Assembly (NCBI RefSeq): GCF_004332115.1
Contig: NZ_SJPA01000001.1
Coordinates: 248,001-312,000 of the forward strand
Length of the DNA: 64,000 bases
Direction: 5' to 3'
Source: Chlorobium sp. N1
Lineage (GTDB): Bacteria; Bacteroidota; Chlorobiia; Chlorobiales; Chlorobiaceae
The translations under genes and the position numbers were made by a program. Of this stretch, positions 1-8,173 are shown piece by piece (the stretch's first letter is position 1; each line of letters begins with the position of its first letter). Under the pieces are notes generated by a model. That model saw nothing but the letters and a program-made list of their open reading frames with translations. It did no database searches and was not told the DNA's origin.

Positions 1-288
1 GAAATCGGCCTGCGCAAGGCGCTCGGTGCCCGGAGGAAGACCATCCTCATGCAGTTCCTCATCGAGTCGGTGATGATCTGCCTCATCGGCGGGCTCGTCG
101 GGCTCCTCACGGCGCTCTCCATCACCTGGGCCATCGGCCGGATCGTGCCGGACTTCCCGGTAAGCTTCTCCTTCGGACTCGTCGCCGCAGGGCTCATCGT
201 TTCCGTCACGACCGGCATCGCCTCAGGCCTGGCCCCGGCCGTGACAGCCTCGAAACTCGATCCGGCCGATGCCTTGAGACATGAATAG
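1..288 (+). CDS. MacB-type ABC transporter permease, C-terminal fragment
   Basis: This is the 3' end of a gene that starts before the window. The reading frame is open from base 1 and the first residues read EIGLRKALGARRKTIL, the cytoplasmic motif that precedes the last two or three membrane helices in FtsX/MacB permeases. Two hydrophobic segments follow, then the typical end with SKLDPADALRHE. Such permeases couple a cytoplasmic ATPase to export of lipoproteins, peptides or macrolides across the envelope without transporting in the classical sense. A second permease of the same family starts 9 bp downstream, so the two are probably co-transcribed and may form a heterodimer. The substrate cannot be told from sequence. 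Confidence 0.88.
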   Translation, partial: EIGLRKALGARRKTILMQFLIESVMICLIGGLVGLLTALSITWAIGRIVPDFPVSFSFGLVAAGLIVSVTTGIASGLAPAVTASKLDPADALRHE

Positions 289-296
289 CAACGCCC

Positions 297-1532
297 ATGC
301 CGCTTTCTGAGATCATCCGCCAGGCGCTCTCCTCCCTTGGCGCCAACCGCCTCCGCTCATGGCTCACCATCATGGGGGTGGCCGTCGGCGTCTTCTCGAT
401 CATCGCCGTCATGACCACCGTCGACGCCCTCGACCGGAGCGTGGAGTCCGGGCTGGCGAGCCTCGGCGCCAACACCTTCCAGATCCAGAAATACCCCGCA
501 ACCGTCTTCGGCAGGGGGCACCGGCGCAACCTCTACGTCAACCGCCCCGACATCAGCTGGCGCCAGGCGCAGGAGTTCAGGAGGAACATGGAGGGAAAAG
601 CCCGGACGGTCGGCCTGAGCATCTCCAGCCAGGGAAACCGCGCCAGGTACCGCAACCGCACCACCAACCCGGACGTCACGCTCGTCGGCGGCGACGAGCA
701 CTTCGCTGCGGCCAACGGGCTCGGCCTCGCATTCGGACGCAACCTCACCGACAACGACGTGCGCTACGCCAGGAACGCCGCCCTGCTCGGGGCCGACCTG
801 GCCCGGGCGCTCTTCCCGGGCAGCGAAAACCCCATCGGCGAACCGGTACGCATCGCCGGGAAGGTCTACCGGGTGGCCGGTGTCTTCACACGCAAGGGCG
901 CGGCGTTCGGCCAGAGCCAGGACAACTTCATGCTCATCCCCGTCACACGCTACCTCAGCCACGTCAACGAAAAGGGCAGCCTCTCGATCACGGTGGAGGC
1001 GCGCTCCCGGGAGGAGTACCCGAAAACGCTCGACCTGGCCGTCGGCGCCATGCGCCTGGCCAGGGGGCTCGGGATACGGGAAGCCAACGACTTCGAGATC
1101 CGGACCAACGAATCGCTCGTGGAGTCCTTCCGCGACATCGAGCGAGCCATCAGCGTCGGCGCCTTCATCATCAGCTTCATGGCGCTGCTGACGGCGGGCG
1201 TGGGCATCATGAACATCATGCTCGTCAGCGTCACGGAACGGACAAGGGAGATCGGCATCCGCAAGTCCATCGGCGCCCCCAAAAGCAGCATCCTCCGCCA
1301 GTTCCTCCTGGAAGCCATCCTCCTCTCCCTCGTCGGCGGACTCTTCGGGGCCGCGGCGGGAACCGGAGCGGGCAACCTCGTCGCGCTGAACCTTCAGCTC
1401 CCCCCCACCGTCCCCTACCTCTGGGTCGCCGTCTCCATGGCCGTCTGCTCGGCCATCGGCGTTGGATTCGGAATCTTCCCGGCGTGGAAGGCCGCCAACC
1501 TCGACCCCGTCGAAGCGCTCAGGGGCAAATAA
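297..1532 (+). CDS. MacB-type ABC transporter permease (FtsX family)
   Basis: The 411-residue protein has the MacB layout: one membrane helix near residues 20-45, a large periplasmic domain (about 50-280), then three helices at the C-terminus. Before the last helices it carries TREIGIRKSIGAPKSSILRQ, and it ends with NLDPVEALRGK, the same closing motif as its upstream neighbour. Length is usual for the family. It lies 9 bp after the partial permease and is probably the last gene of that exporter operon, because a new unit starts after it. The start ATG at 297 is the first in frame and gives the expected short cytoplasmic N-terminus. Function as an exporter permease subunit is firm; the cargo is unknown. 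Confidence 0.9.
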   Translation: MPLSEIIRQALSSLGANRLRSWLTIMGVAVGVFSIIAVMTTVDALDRSVESGLASLGANTFQIQKYPATVFGRGHRRNLYVNRPDISWRQAQEFRRNMEGKARTVGLSISSQGNRARYRNRTTNPDVTLVGGDEHFAAANGLGLAFGRNLTDNDVRYARNAALLGADLARALFPGSENPIGEPVRIAGKVYRVAGVFTRKGAAFGQSQDNFMLIPVTRYLSHVNEKGSLSITVEARSREEYPKTLDLAVGAMRLARGLGIREANDFEIRTNESLVESFRDIERAISVGAFIISFMALLTAGVGIMNIMLVSVTERTREIGIRKSIGAPKSSILRQFLLEAILLSLVGGLFGAAAGTGAGNLVALNLQLPPTVPYLWVAVSMAVCSAIGVGFGIFPAWKAANLDPVEALRGK

Positions 1533-1608
1533 TCCTTCTGAATTATTGCGGCCCCTTTGTATATTTTACATATAAATCCCCCGCCGCAAACGACAAAACA
1601 GAGACGCC

Positions 1609-2298
1609 ATGACACAGATCCTGAAACTCAGCCGCCCCCTCGCCTTTCTCCTCATCCTGGCAACCGCCACCATGACCTGGGGCTGCGAAACAACCAGCCG
1701 GACCGGCAGGGGTGCGGGCATCGGAGCCGCGGCCGGCGGGGTGATCGGCGGCGTCATCGGCAGCCGGTCCGGCAGCTGGGTGCAGGGCGCGCTCATCGGA
1801 GCGGCAGTCGGCGGCGCGGCCGGCGCGCTCATCGGCAACTACATGGACAAACAGGCCGCAGAGATCGACCGCGATGTCCAGGGCGCGAAGGTGGAGCGTG
1901 TCGGCGAGAGCATCCGCGTCGTCTTCGACTCCGGCATCCTCTTCTCCACCGGGTCGTCCACCATCACATCAAGCAGCCGGTACAACATCGAGAAGCTGGC
2001 CAGGATCCTCAACCGCTACGGAGACACCAACATGGTCATCGAAGGCCATACCGACTCCCTCGGCAGCGAAGCCCAGAACCAGCTGCTCTCGGAGCGGCGC
2101 GCCGAATCGGTCGCCAACCTCCTGAAGACCTACGGGGTCGCTTCTTCCCGCCTCTCGCCGGTAGGGTACGGCGAAACCCGGCCCGTCGCCTCGAACGAAA
2201 CCGAAGCGGGACGACGCCTGAACCGCAGGGTCGAGGTGCTGATCTACGCCAATGACGAGCTGAAGGAGCAGGCCCAGAGCGGCGAGCTGAGAATGTAG
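1609..2298 (+). CDS. OmpA-family lipoprotein with glycine-zipper region
   Basis: A 229-residue envelope protein. Residues 1-26 form a hydrophobic signal ending in TMTWGC, an acceptable although not perfect lipobox, so Cys26 is probably lipidated. Residues about 35-85 are a glycine zipper (repeated GAAAGGVIGG-like stretches) that may insert into or span the outer membrane. Residues about 105-220 are an OmpA C-terminal peptidoglycan-binding domain, with the signature NQLLSERRAESVANLL and the later GYGETRPVASN. The protein therefore probably ties the outer membrane to the cell wall (a YiaD-like arrangement). It stands alone, with an AT-rich upstream stretch (1540-1580) likely to hold its promoter. 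Confidence 0.88.
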   Translation: MTQILKLSRPLAFLLILATATMTWGCETTSRTGRGAGIGAAAGGVIGGVIGSRSGSWVQGALIGAAVGGAAGALIGNYMDKQAAEIDRDVQGAKVERVGESIRVVFDSGILFSTGSSTITSSSRYNIEKLARILNRYGDTNMVIEGHTDSLGSEAQNQLLSERRAESVANLLKTYGVASSRLSPVGYGETRPVASNETEAGRRLNRRVEVLIYANDELKEQAQSGELRM

Positions 2299-2423
2299 GA
2301 AAGAAAAGAGGGGAAAACGGGTTCAGTCAAACACGCCGCAGCTCTTGTGGTGGGTTTTTTTTATCTTGGGGTTGCGAGATGAACAACAAACGGAACCAAC
2401 GTACGAACGAACAAAACACCCCC

Positions 2424-2819
2424 ATGACACACTTCAAGACGGCCGAAGAGATCCTTTTCGGATGGGTCACCCGGGTCTGCAGCGCCAATCCGGACGAAAT
2501 CGCCGCACTCTACCATGACGACGCGGTGCTGATACCGACATTCTCACCACACACGGTCATGGGCCCGGAGGCCATCCGGGGGTACTTCGCGCAGCTGGCC
2601 ACGAGGGAGGGCATCGGCGTTCGCCTGCACAGCAAGGCGCTGCGCACGCACGTCATGAGCGAGAACATCTCGACCATAAGCGGCATCTACTCGTTCGAGT
2701 TCGAGGTCGACGGGGTGCTGCTGAGCTTCCCCTCGCGCTTCACCTTCGTCGTGGATCTCTCGCAGCCGAAGCCGATCATCCACCATCACTCCTCGCAGGT
2801 TCCGAGGAACCTCTCCTGA
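2424..2819 (+). CDS. SnoaL-like / DUF4440-type small protein
   Basis: A 131-residue protein from the ATG at 2424. An in-frame ATG at 2379 would add 15 polar residues (NNKRNQRTNEQ) that look untranslated. The sequence follows the SgcJ/EcaC branch of the NTF2-like fold: a helix with TAEEILFGWV, then ALYHDDAVLIPTFSP, then IRGYFAQLA, and a C-terminal sheet with FTFVVDLSQPKPIIHHHSSQVP. Members of this fold bind small hydrophobic ligands or act as association domains, as in CaMKII-type proteins; no specific substrate can be assigned. It is a single gene convergent with lpxD, from which it is separated by a symmetric hairpin. Confidence 0.75.
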   Translation: MTHFKTAEEILFGWVTRVCSANPDEIAALYHDDAVLIPTFSPHTVMGPEAIRGYFAQLATREGIGVRLHSKALRTHVMSENISTISGIYSFEFEVDGVLLSFPSRFTFVVDLSQPKPIIHHHSSQVPRNLS

Positions 2820-2830
2820 AGCATCGCTGC

Positions 2831-2852
2831 GGCGCCCCCGCGAAGGGGCGCC
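2831..2852. terminator. Symmetric hairpin between convergent genes
   Basis: GGCGCCCC and GGGGCGCC form an 8-bp GC-only stem around the loop CGCGAA. It lies exactly between the stop codons of the DUF4440-type gene and lpxD. No U-tract follows on either strand, so it may act as a bidirectional barrier or RNA 3' end stabiliser rather than a textbook intrinsic terminator. Confidence 0.55.
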
Positions 2853-2860
2853 CGGCAGCA

Positions 2861-3919
2861 TCACTCCTGCGAGCCGCCCTGCTCCTTGAGCACCTTGTCG
2901 ATGCGGTCGATCTTCTCTTTCATGGAACCCAGGTGGCGAAGCATCGCCTCGTGGCGGAGCTGGTCGCGCATGGGCTGGGCCGGATAGCCGCGGATGGCCG
3001 TGCCGGGCTCGAGGAAGGATTTCGAGACGCCGGCCTGGGCGGCGACATGGGTGCGGTCGGCCAGCTCGAGGTGGCCGGCGAATCCCGCCTGCCCTCCGAT
3101 CATGCAGCTCCGGCCCATGATGGTGCTTCCGGAAATGCCCGCCTGCGCGGCGACGACCGTATGCTCGCCGATGCGGCAGTTGTGGGCCACCTGGACGAGG
3201 TTGTCGATCTTCACCCCTTTTGCGATGACGGTACTGCCCATCGTGGCGCGGTCGATCGTGGCGTTGGCGCCGATTTCGGCATCGTCTCCGATCTCGACGA
3301 TCCCCATCTGCGGGATCTTCACGTAGGAACCGTCCGGCTGCGGCGCGAAGCCGAATCCGTCGGCCCCGATGACGGTGCCGGCGTGGATCACCACCCGCTC
3401 GCCGATGAGGGTGCCGTCATAGAGGGTGACATGCGGAAAGATGGTGCACTCCCCGCCGATCCTGACGTCGTGCATGATGACGGCGTGGGGAGCGATGGTG
3501 GTGCCGGCGCCGATCGAGCAGCGGTCGCCGACGACGGCATGGTCGCCGATCGTGACCCCATCCCCGATGGAGACCCCTTCGCCGATGACGGCCGTCGGAG
3601 CCACACCCGGACGGGCGAGGGTCCGGGGACGGGCGAAGCGCTGGAGCACGAAGACGAATGCGGTATAGGGGTCGCTGACCTTCAGGAACGAGCGCCGGCC
3701 TGCATGCGCCGTGACGTCAACCGAGCGGTGGACGATGACGAGGGAGGCGCTGGTTTCAGAAAGGTAGCGGAGGTACTTCTCGTTGGCGACGAAGGTGACC
3801 TCGCCGGCCGCGGCGGATTCGATCTTGGCGGGGCCGCTGATCGCGCCTCCGCCATCGCCGACGAGCTCGACATGTTCGAAAAACTGTGCAAGGTACTGCT
3901 TGATCTCTTGGATGGTCAT
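2861..3919 (-). CDS. lpxD: UDP-3-O-(3-hydroxyacyl)glucosamine N-acyltransferase LpxD
   Basis: LpxD adds the second 3-hydroxyacyl chain, from acyl-ACP, to the 2-amino group of UDP-3-O-acyl-glucosamine, the third step of lipid A synthesis. The 352-residue protein has the N-terminal uridine-binding domain (about 1-105, with [13 protein letters not shown]). A long left-handed beta-helix of hexapeptide repeats (about 108-310) contains [15 protein letters not shown] with the catalytic histidine. The C-terminal helix ([20 protein letters not shown]) carries the acyl-carrier contact region. Length is normal. It is transcribed away from prs. Unlike in many Proteobacteria it is not next to lpxA, fabZ or bamA in this window. 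Confidence 0.96.
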   Translation of the reverse strand: MTIQEIKQYLAQFFEHVELVGDGGGAISGPAKIESAAAGEVTFVANEKYLRYLSETSASLVIVHRSVDVTAHAGRRSFLKVSDPYTAFVFVLQRFARPRTLARPGVAPTAVIGEGVSIGDGVTIGDHAVVGDRCSIGAGTTIAPHAVIMHDVRIGGECTIFPHVTLYDGTLIGERVVIHAGTVIGADGFGFAPQPDGSYVKIPQMGIVEIGDDAEIGANATIDRATMGSTVIAKGVKIDNLVQVAHNCRIGEHTVVAAQAGISGSTIMGRSCMIGGQAGFAGHLELADRTHVAAQAGVSKSFLEPGTAIRGYPAQPMRDQLRHEAMLRHLGSMKEKIDRIDKVLKEQGGSQE

Positions 3920-4098
3920 GGCGCTGAAGCTCTGGGGTCGCAGGTCAAAAAGAGGAAAAAAATATTAATTTTTCGCCCGTTTTCATTATATTCGGAGTCC
4001 CCGTAAGTGTATCGGATCGGAAAGGACGGAGAAGGATACCGCGGGGCGTTGAAGAACTGCCATAATATAACCCGTTTCACCCGAAAATGCAGGACACG

Positions 4099-5070
4099 AT
4101 GGCAAAACCCATTAAAATTTTTGCAGGCCGCAGCAACCCCGTGCTTGCAGAAAAAATTGCCGCCTATCTCGACATGCCCCTCGGCGATGCCAAGGTGGAG
4201 AACTTCTCCGATGGCGAGATTTCGGTCAACTATTTCGAGTCGATCCGGGGCTCCGACCTGTTCATCATCCAGTCGACGAACCCTCCCGGGGACAGCCTGA
4301 TGGAGCTCTTGATCATGATCGACGCCGCACGCCGTTCCTCGGCGGCAAGGATCACCGCCGTCATCCCTTATTACGGGTACGCACGCCAGGACCGAAAGGA
4401 CAAGCCCCGCGTGGCCATCACCGCCAAGCTCGTGGCCAACCTCCTCACCAAGGCCGGCGCCAACCGCATCCTCACCATGGACCTGCACGCAGCGCAGATC
4501 CAGGGATTCTTCGACATCCCCTTCGACCACCTCTACTCGAGCGTGGTCCTCATCGAGCACGTCCGCCACGAGGCGTTCCGCGACAACCTCGTCGTCGCCT
4601 CCCCTGACGTCGGCGGCGTGAAGCTCGCCCGCAAGTTCGCCGAGGAACTCGGCACCGACCTCGTCATCGTCGACAAGCGCCGTCCGAAGGCCAACGTCGC
4701 GGAAGTGATGAACATCATCGGCGACGTTAGAGGCAAGAACGTGCTGCTCGTCGACGACATGATCGACACCGCCGGGACCCTCGTCAACGCCGCCAAGGCC
4801 ATCCGCGATGCCGGCGGACTGAAGATCTACGCGGCAGCCACCCACCCGATCCTTTCGGGACCGGCGATCGAGCGCATCAACGCCTCGGTGCTCGAAAAGG
4901 TCATCGTCACCGACTCCGTGGTCACCGGCCACGAGTACTCGCCGAAAATCCAGACCGTCACGGTCAGCAACCTCTTCGGAGAAGCGATCAAGCGCATCTA
5001 CGAAGATGATTCGGTCAGCTGCCTTTTCGACAGCAAGAACATCACCCAGAAAATCACGAACAACCATTAA
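4099..5070 (+). CDS. prs: Ribose-phosphate pyrophosphokinase (PRPP synthase)
   Basis: The enzyme makes 5-phosphoribosyl 1-diphosphate from ribose 5-phosphate and ATP, feeding purine, pyrimidine, histidine, tryptophan and NAD synthesis. The 323-residue chain shows the class I landmarks: KIFAGRSNPVLAEKIA at the N-terminus, YGYARQDRK in the ATP-binding flexible loop region, DLHAAQIQGFFDIP, and the PRPP-binding loop LLVDDMIDTAGTL. The ATG at 4099 (MAKPIKIF) is preferred over the ATG at 4087, since the family starts close to the KIFAG strand. The gene is followed 29 bp later by the gene for ribosomal protein L25, a common prs-rplY pairing in bacteria. Confidence 0.96.
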   Translation: MAKPIKIFAGRSNPVLAEKIAAYLDMPLGDAKVENFSDGEISVNYFESIRGSDLFIIQSTNPPGDSLMELLIMIDAARRSSAARITAVIPYYGYARQDRKDKPRVAITAKLVANLLTKAGANRILTMDLHAAQIQGFFDIPFDHLYSSVVLIEHVRHEAFRDNLVVASPDVGGVKLARKFAEELGTDLVIVDKRRPKANVAEVMNIIGDVRGKNVLLVDDMIDTAGTLVNAAKAIRDAGGLKIYAAATHPILSGPAIERINASVLEKVIVTDSVVTGHEYSPKIQTVTVSNLFGEAIKRIYEDDSVSCLFDSKNITQKITNNH

Positions 5071-5099
5071 ACACTAGCCGTTAAGAGGACAGGAAGAGC

Positions 5100-5714
5100 A
5101 TGGAAACAACAGTACTCGGGGTCGCTCCCCGCGAAATAAAGAAGAACGCCGCCGGAAAGCTCCGCAAGACCGGCGAGGTGCCCGCGGTCATCTACCATAA
5201 GGGCGAAGAGACCGTGGCGGTGAGCGTCAACGAGATCGCGCTCAGCAAGCTCGTCAACTCGGCCGAGTCGCACATCATCGACCTGAAGTTCCCCGACGGC
5301 AAGACCAAGCGCTCCTTCATCAAGGAGGTGCAGTTCCATCCCGTCACCGACAGGATCATCCACACCGACTTCCAGCTGGTTTCGGCCAACGAGGTCATCG
5401 AGATGGAGGTTCCGGTCGCCATCGAGGGTGATGCTGCAGGCGTCGAGAAGGGCGGCAAGCTCCAGATCCTGCGCCACTCCCTCCACGTGAAGGGCAAACC
5501 CGGCGACATGCCTGCGCACCTCACGATCGACGTCACGTCGCTCGAGGTCGGACACAGCATCCACGTCAGGGAGATCCCTGCCGAGGTCTTCGGGCAACTC
5601 GAGCTCGTCGACGATCCCGACACCCCTGTCGTCAGCGTCCTCGCTCCCAGGAAAGAGGTGGAGACGACCGAGGAAGCCGCTGCCGCAACCCCGGAAGCCG
5701 CCGAAGAGGCCTGA
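5100..5714 (+). CDS. rplY: 50S ribosomal protein L25/general stress protein Ctc
   Basis: A 204-residue long-form (CTC/TL5 type) L25 that binds 5S rRNA. Residues 1-90 are the 5S-binding beta-barrel (KNAAGKLRKTGEVPAVIYHK), about 100-185 the second domain found only in the long form, and the tail is rich in Glu and Ala (ETTEEAAAATPEAAEEA). The gene starts at ATG 5100, preceded by AGGAAGAG, a usable ribosome binding site. It is co-directional with prs, and a strong intrinsic terminator follows. The function is well supported; whether it is stress-inducible as Ctc is in Bacillus cannot be seen. Confidence 0.95.
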   Translation: METTVLGVAPREIKKNAAGKLRKTGEVPAVIYHKGEETVAVSVNEIALSKLVNSAESHIIDLKFPDGKTKRSFIKEVQFHPVTDRIIHTDFQLVSANEVIEMEVPVAIEGDAAGVEKGGKLQILRHSLHVKGKPGDMPAHLTIDVTSLEVGHSIHVREIPAEVFGQLELVDDPDTPVVSVLAPRKEVETTEEAAAATPEAAEEA

Positions 5715-5751
5715 TTGCCCGGAGCCCGCGCTCCCGCGTTTTCAACAGAAG

Positions 5752-5784
5752 AGCCGCCATCCCTCAGGGAAGGCGGCTTTTTTT
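5752..5784 (+). terminator. Intrinsic terminator after rplY
   Basis: AGCCGCC pairs with GGCGGCT around an ATCCCTCAGGGAA loop region and is followed directly by a run of T. It closes the prs-rplY unit and argues that the next gene starts downstream of it. Confidence 0.85.
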
Positions 5785-5862
5785 GTATTTTTGCTTAATA
5801 TTGCGTGGCCCGCCCGACTCCCGGGCAGCACCCGAAACCAGCCAGAGCCAACAAGCCTCAGC

Positions 5863-7302
5863 GTGAAACCAGATACCACCGCACCGGCGCACCGCACGCC
5901 CCCTCCCGGCCGGAAACAGGGTTCGGGATGGTTCATCCCCGCAGTACTCGCCGTCTTTCTCCTGCTTCTCTTCAGGGAGGCTCCGCTCATCCTGCTGAGC
6001 TTCCGTTCGCTCTCGTCGGCAGCTCTGCTGCTCGTGCTCGACCCGTCCGCACTCTCGGCCATCTTCACCCCCGAGATCGCGGCGTTCTGGATCGGGGCCG
6101 CCTACCTCGTCGCCATCCCCGCAGTCCTCTCGGTGCTGCTCTGGAGAAAACGGCGGAAGAGCCGCAAAGAGAACGGACCCGGCGAAGAGGAGGCAAGCCT
6201 CCGGAAGATCAGCTTCAGGGCCTTCATGCGCCAGAACATCGCCCTCGTCGCCTCCGCCATCATCTTCATCCTCTACTCGACGGCATTCCTGGCCCCCTTC
6301 ATCGCCCCGTTCAGCCCCTACGACCAGCAGGACTTCCTCGTCACCGCCTACCGGCCTCCCATGACGCAGCTCGAGGCGCTCGTGCTCAAACAGCAAAAAA
6401 CCCTCGAGATCCCCATACAGCAGGGCGAGGGAATGGCCGTGCGCCTCCAGAACAGCCTCATTTCAGACTTCCGCGCACTCAAGACACGCAACCAGCCGAA
6501 CGCCGTGCGATTCGTCGACAGCTACCGGATCGAAAAGGGCACCGTCACCTACCGCCAGGGCATGCGGACGAAAACCATGCCTGTTGAAGAGCTGATGGAT
6601 CCGGCGAACCCGGCCGTCAGCCGGATCTTCGGCCTCGGAACCGACCAGTACGGACGCGACATCCTCAGCCGGGTGGTCTACGGCTCGCGCATATCGCTCT
6701 CCATCGGGTTCCTCGTGGTGCTGATCTCGGTGACGCTCGGCACCGTCGTCGGAGTCACCTCGGGCTACTTCGGCGGGTGGGTCGACGCCCTGGCGATGCG
6801 CCTCGTCGACATCCTCATCGCCTTCCCGGCGCTCTTCCTCATCCTCATCATCATCGCGACTTTCGGCAACTCCATCTACCTCATCGTCATCACCCTCTCC
6901 TTCACCGGATGGATGGGCGTGTCGCGCATCGTGCGCAGCCAGGTGCTCTCGCTGAAGGAGCAGGAGTTCATCCTCGCGGCCCGCTCGCTCGGGCTCTCGC
7001 ACCTGCGCATCATTTTCCGCCACCTCGCCCCCAACACCCTCACCCCGGTCATCATCGCCGCGACGCTGCGTATCGGCAGCATCATCCTGACCGAGGCGGG
7101 CCTCTCCTTCCTCGGCCTCGGCGTCCAGCCGCCGGTCCCGAGCTGGGGCAACATCATCAACGAGGGCCGCGACAGCCTGCTCAACCACTGGTGGATATCG
7201 ACCTTCCCGGGCATCGCCATCCTCGTCACCGTCGTCTGCTTCAACCTGGTCGGTGACGGCGTGCGCGACGCCCTCGACCCCAGGATGCGGGGGCAGGAGT
7301 GA
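5863..7302 (+). CDS. OppC/DppC-type ABC transporter permease
   Basis: Inner-membrane permease of a peptide/nickel-type binding-protein-dependent ABC importer. From the GTG at 5863 it has 479 residues, much longer than the usual 280-300. There are two extra N-terminal helices (about 20-100). The normal OppC N-helix (about 135-155) is followed by an enlarged loop (about 165-255), and then comes the conserved core starting at FGLGTDQYGRDILSRV. The EAA loop and its tail are clear (LSLKEQEFILAARSLGLSH; GLSFLGLGVQPPVPSWG). A TTG at 5791 is in frame but sits against the rplY terminator. The partner permease, ATPases and binding protein are not in this window. The long inserted loop is typical of permeases that start with an extracytoplasmic extension; substrate unknown. 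Confidence 0.87.
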   Translation: MKPDTTAPAHRTPPPGRKQGSGWFIPAVLAVFLLLLFREAPLILLSFRSLSSAALLLVLDPSALSAIFTPEIAAFWIGAAYLVAIPAVLSVLLWRKRRKSRKENGPGEEEASLRKISFRAFMRQNIALVASAIIFILYSTAFLAPFIAPFSPYDQQDFLVTAYRPPMTQLEALVLKQQKTLEIPIQQGEGMAVRLQNSLISDFRALKTRNQPNAVRFVDSYRIEKGTVTYRQGMRTKTMPVEELMDPANPAVSRIFGLGTDQYGRDILSRVVYGSRISLSIGFLVVLISVTLGTVVGVTSGYFGGWVDALAMRLVDILIAFPALFLILIIIATFGNSIYLIVITLSFTGWMGVSRIVRSQVLSLKEQEFILAARSLGLSHLRIIFRHLAPNTLTPVIIAATLRIGSIILTEAGLSFLGLGVQPPVPSWGNIINEGRDSLLNHWWISTFPGIAILVTVVCFNLVGDGVRDALDPRMRGQE

Positions 7303-7898
7303 GCAGGGCGGGCGATCCCACGGCGTGGACGACCCTGTCGACGGAGTACCTGCACCGCGAGCCGTGGCTCACCCTGCGGCGCGACCGGGTGCGCCTGCAG
7401 AGCGGCAGGATCATCGAGGACTACTACGTGCAGGAGTTCCCGCCGTGGGTGAACGTCATCGCCGTCCGGAAGGACGGAAAGATCGTCCTCATCCGCCAGT
7501 ACCGCCACGGTATCGGCGGGGTCTTCTATGAGCTGCCGGCCGGGGTGCACGACCGCGAGGGGGAAAGCCTCATGGAGGCCGCACAGAGAGAACTGCGCGA
7601 AGAGACGGGCTACGGCGGAGGGAGGTGGCGCCGGATGATGGAGCTCAGCGCAAACCCGGCGCTGCAGGACAACCGATCGACGACCTTCCTCGCCGAAGGG
7701 GTGGAGTTGCTCGGAAGCCAGGAGCTCGATGCGACCGAGGAGATCACCCTCGCCCCGATTTCGCCGGACGAGCTGCTCGGGCTCATCGACTCGGGCGGAA
7801 TGGTGCAGGCTCTCCATGCGGCCCCGCTCCTGCGCTACCTCATCGGCCGCAAGAACGGAACCGGAACAAACGGGCGCCCTGGACAGGAGGAACAATGA
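7299..7898 (+). CDS. NUDIX hydrolase (ADP-ribose pyrophosphatase-like)
   Basis: A 199-residue NUDIX enzyme. The NUDIX box runs from GVHDREGESLMEAAQ to RELREETGYGGG, with the expected Glu pair in REEAxEE position for Mg2+ binding. The N-terminal strand region (WLTLRRDRVRLQSGRIIEDY) and the following VNVIAVRKDGKIVLIRQYRH are those of ADP-ribose/nucleoside-diphosphate-sugar hydrolases. The start is a GTG whose last bases overlap the TGA of the upstream permease, and its own stop overlaps the ATG of the next gene, so the three are translationally coupled. The most likely role is hydrolysis of ADP-ribose or related nucleotides (housecleaning). Confidence 0.88.
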   Translation: MSRAGDPTAWTTLSTEYLHREPWLTLRRDRVRLQSGRIIEDYYVQEFPPWVNVIAVRKDGKIVLIRQYRHGIGGVFYELPAGVHDREGESLMEAAQRELREETGYGGGRWRRMMELSANPALQDNRSTTFLAEGVELLGSQELDATEEITLAPISPDELLGLIDSGGMVQALHAAPLLRYLIGRKNGTGTNGRPGQEEQ

Positions 7899-8167
7899 AG
7901 AAAACCGCACAGCTGGCGCTGCTCGAAGCGGCCATCAAGGAGCACGGATACGCCCTGCGCTATGAAAAGGGCAACTTCCTCGGAGGCGACTGCCGCCTGA
8001 GGGAGGACCGGGTGGTCGTCGTCAACAGGTTCCTGCCGATCGAGGGCAAGCTCTACACCCTTGCGAAGGTGATCGGCAAGATCAACCCCCCGGGACTCTC
8101 TGCGGAGGTCGCCGGCATCATCGACAGCATGCTCAACAGCGGGCTCTTCGGCCGCCAGAACGACTGA
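7895..8167 (+). CDS. Small conserved-type hypothetical protein (90 aa)
   Basis: The ATG at 7895 overlaps the NUDIX stop (ATGA), and the frame stays open for 90 codons to 8167. The protein has no signal peptide or membrane helix. It starts with an amphipathic helix (KKTAQLALLEAAIKEHGY), continues with strands (GGDCRLREDRVVVVNRFLPI), and ends in helices (AEVAGIIDSMLNSGLF). The first half holds a single Cys in a GGDCRL context. I do not recognise a family with certainty. Overlap with the NUDIX gene suggests shared translation and perhaps a shared process. Real coding is supported by codon use and by filling the gap up to comEC exactly. Confidence 0.7.
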   Translation: MKKTAQLALLEAAIKEHGYALRYEKGNFLGGDCRLREDRVVVVNRFLPIEGKLYTLAKVIGKINPPGLSAEVAGIIDSMLNSGLFGRQND

Positions 8168-8173
8168 ACTCCT

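Noticed and set aside
2933-4006. Plus-strand 357-codon frame opposite lpxD
   Set aside because: The composition is Asp/Gly/Ala-rich and repetitive, reflecting the hexapeptide repeats of lpxD on the other strand; no domain or start signal.
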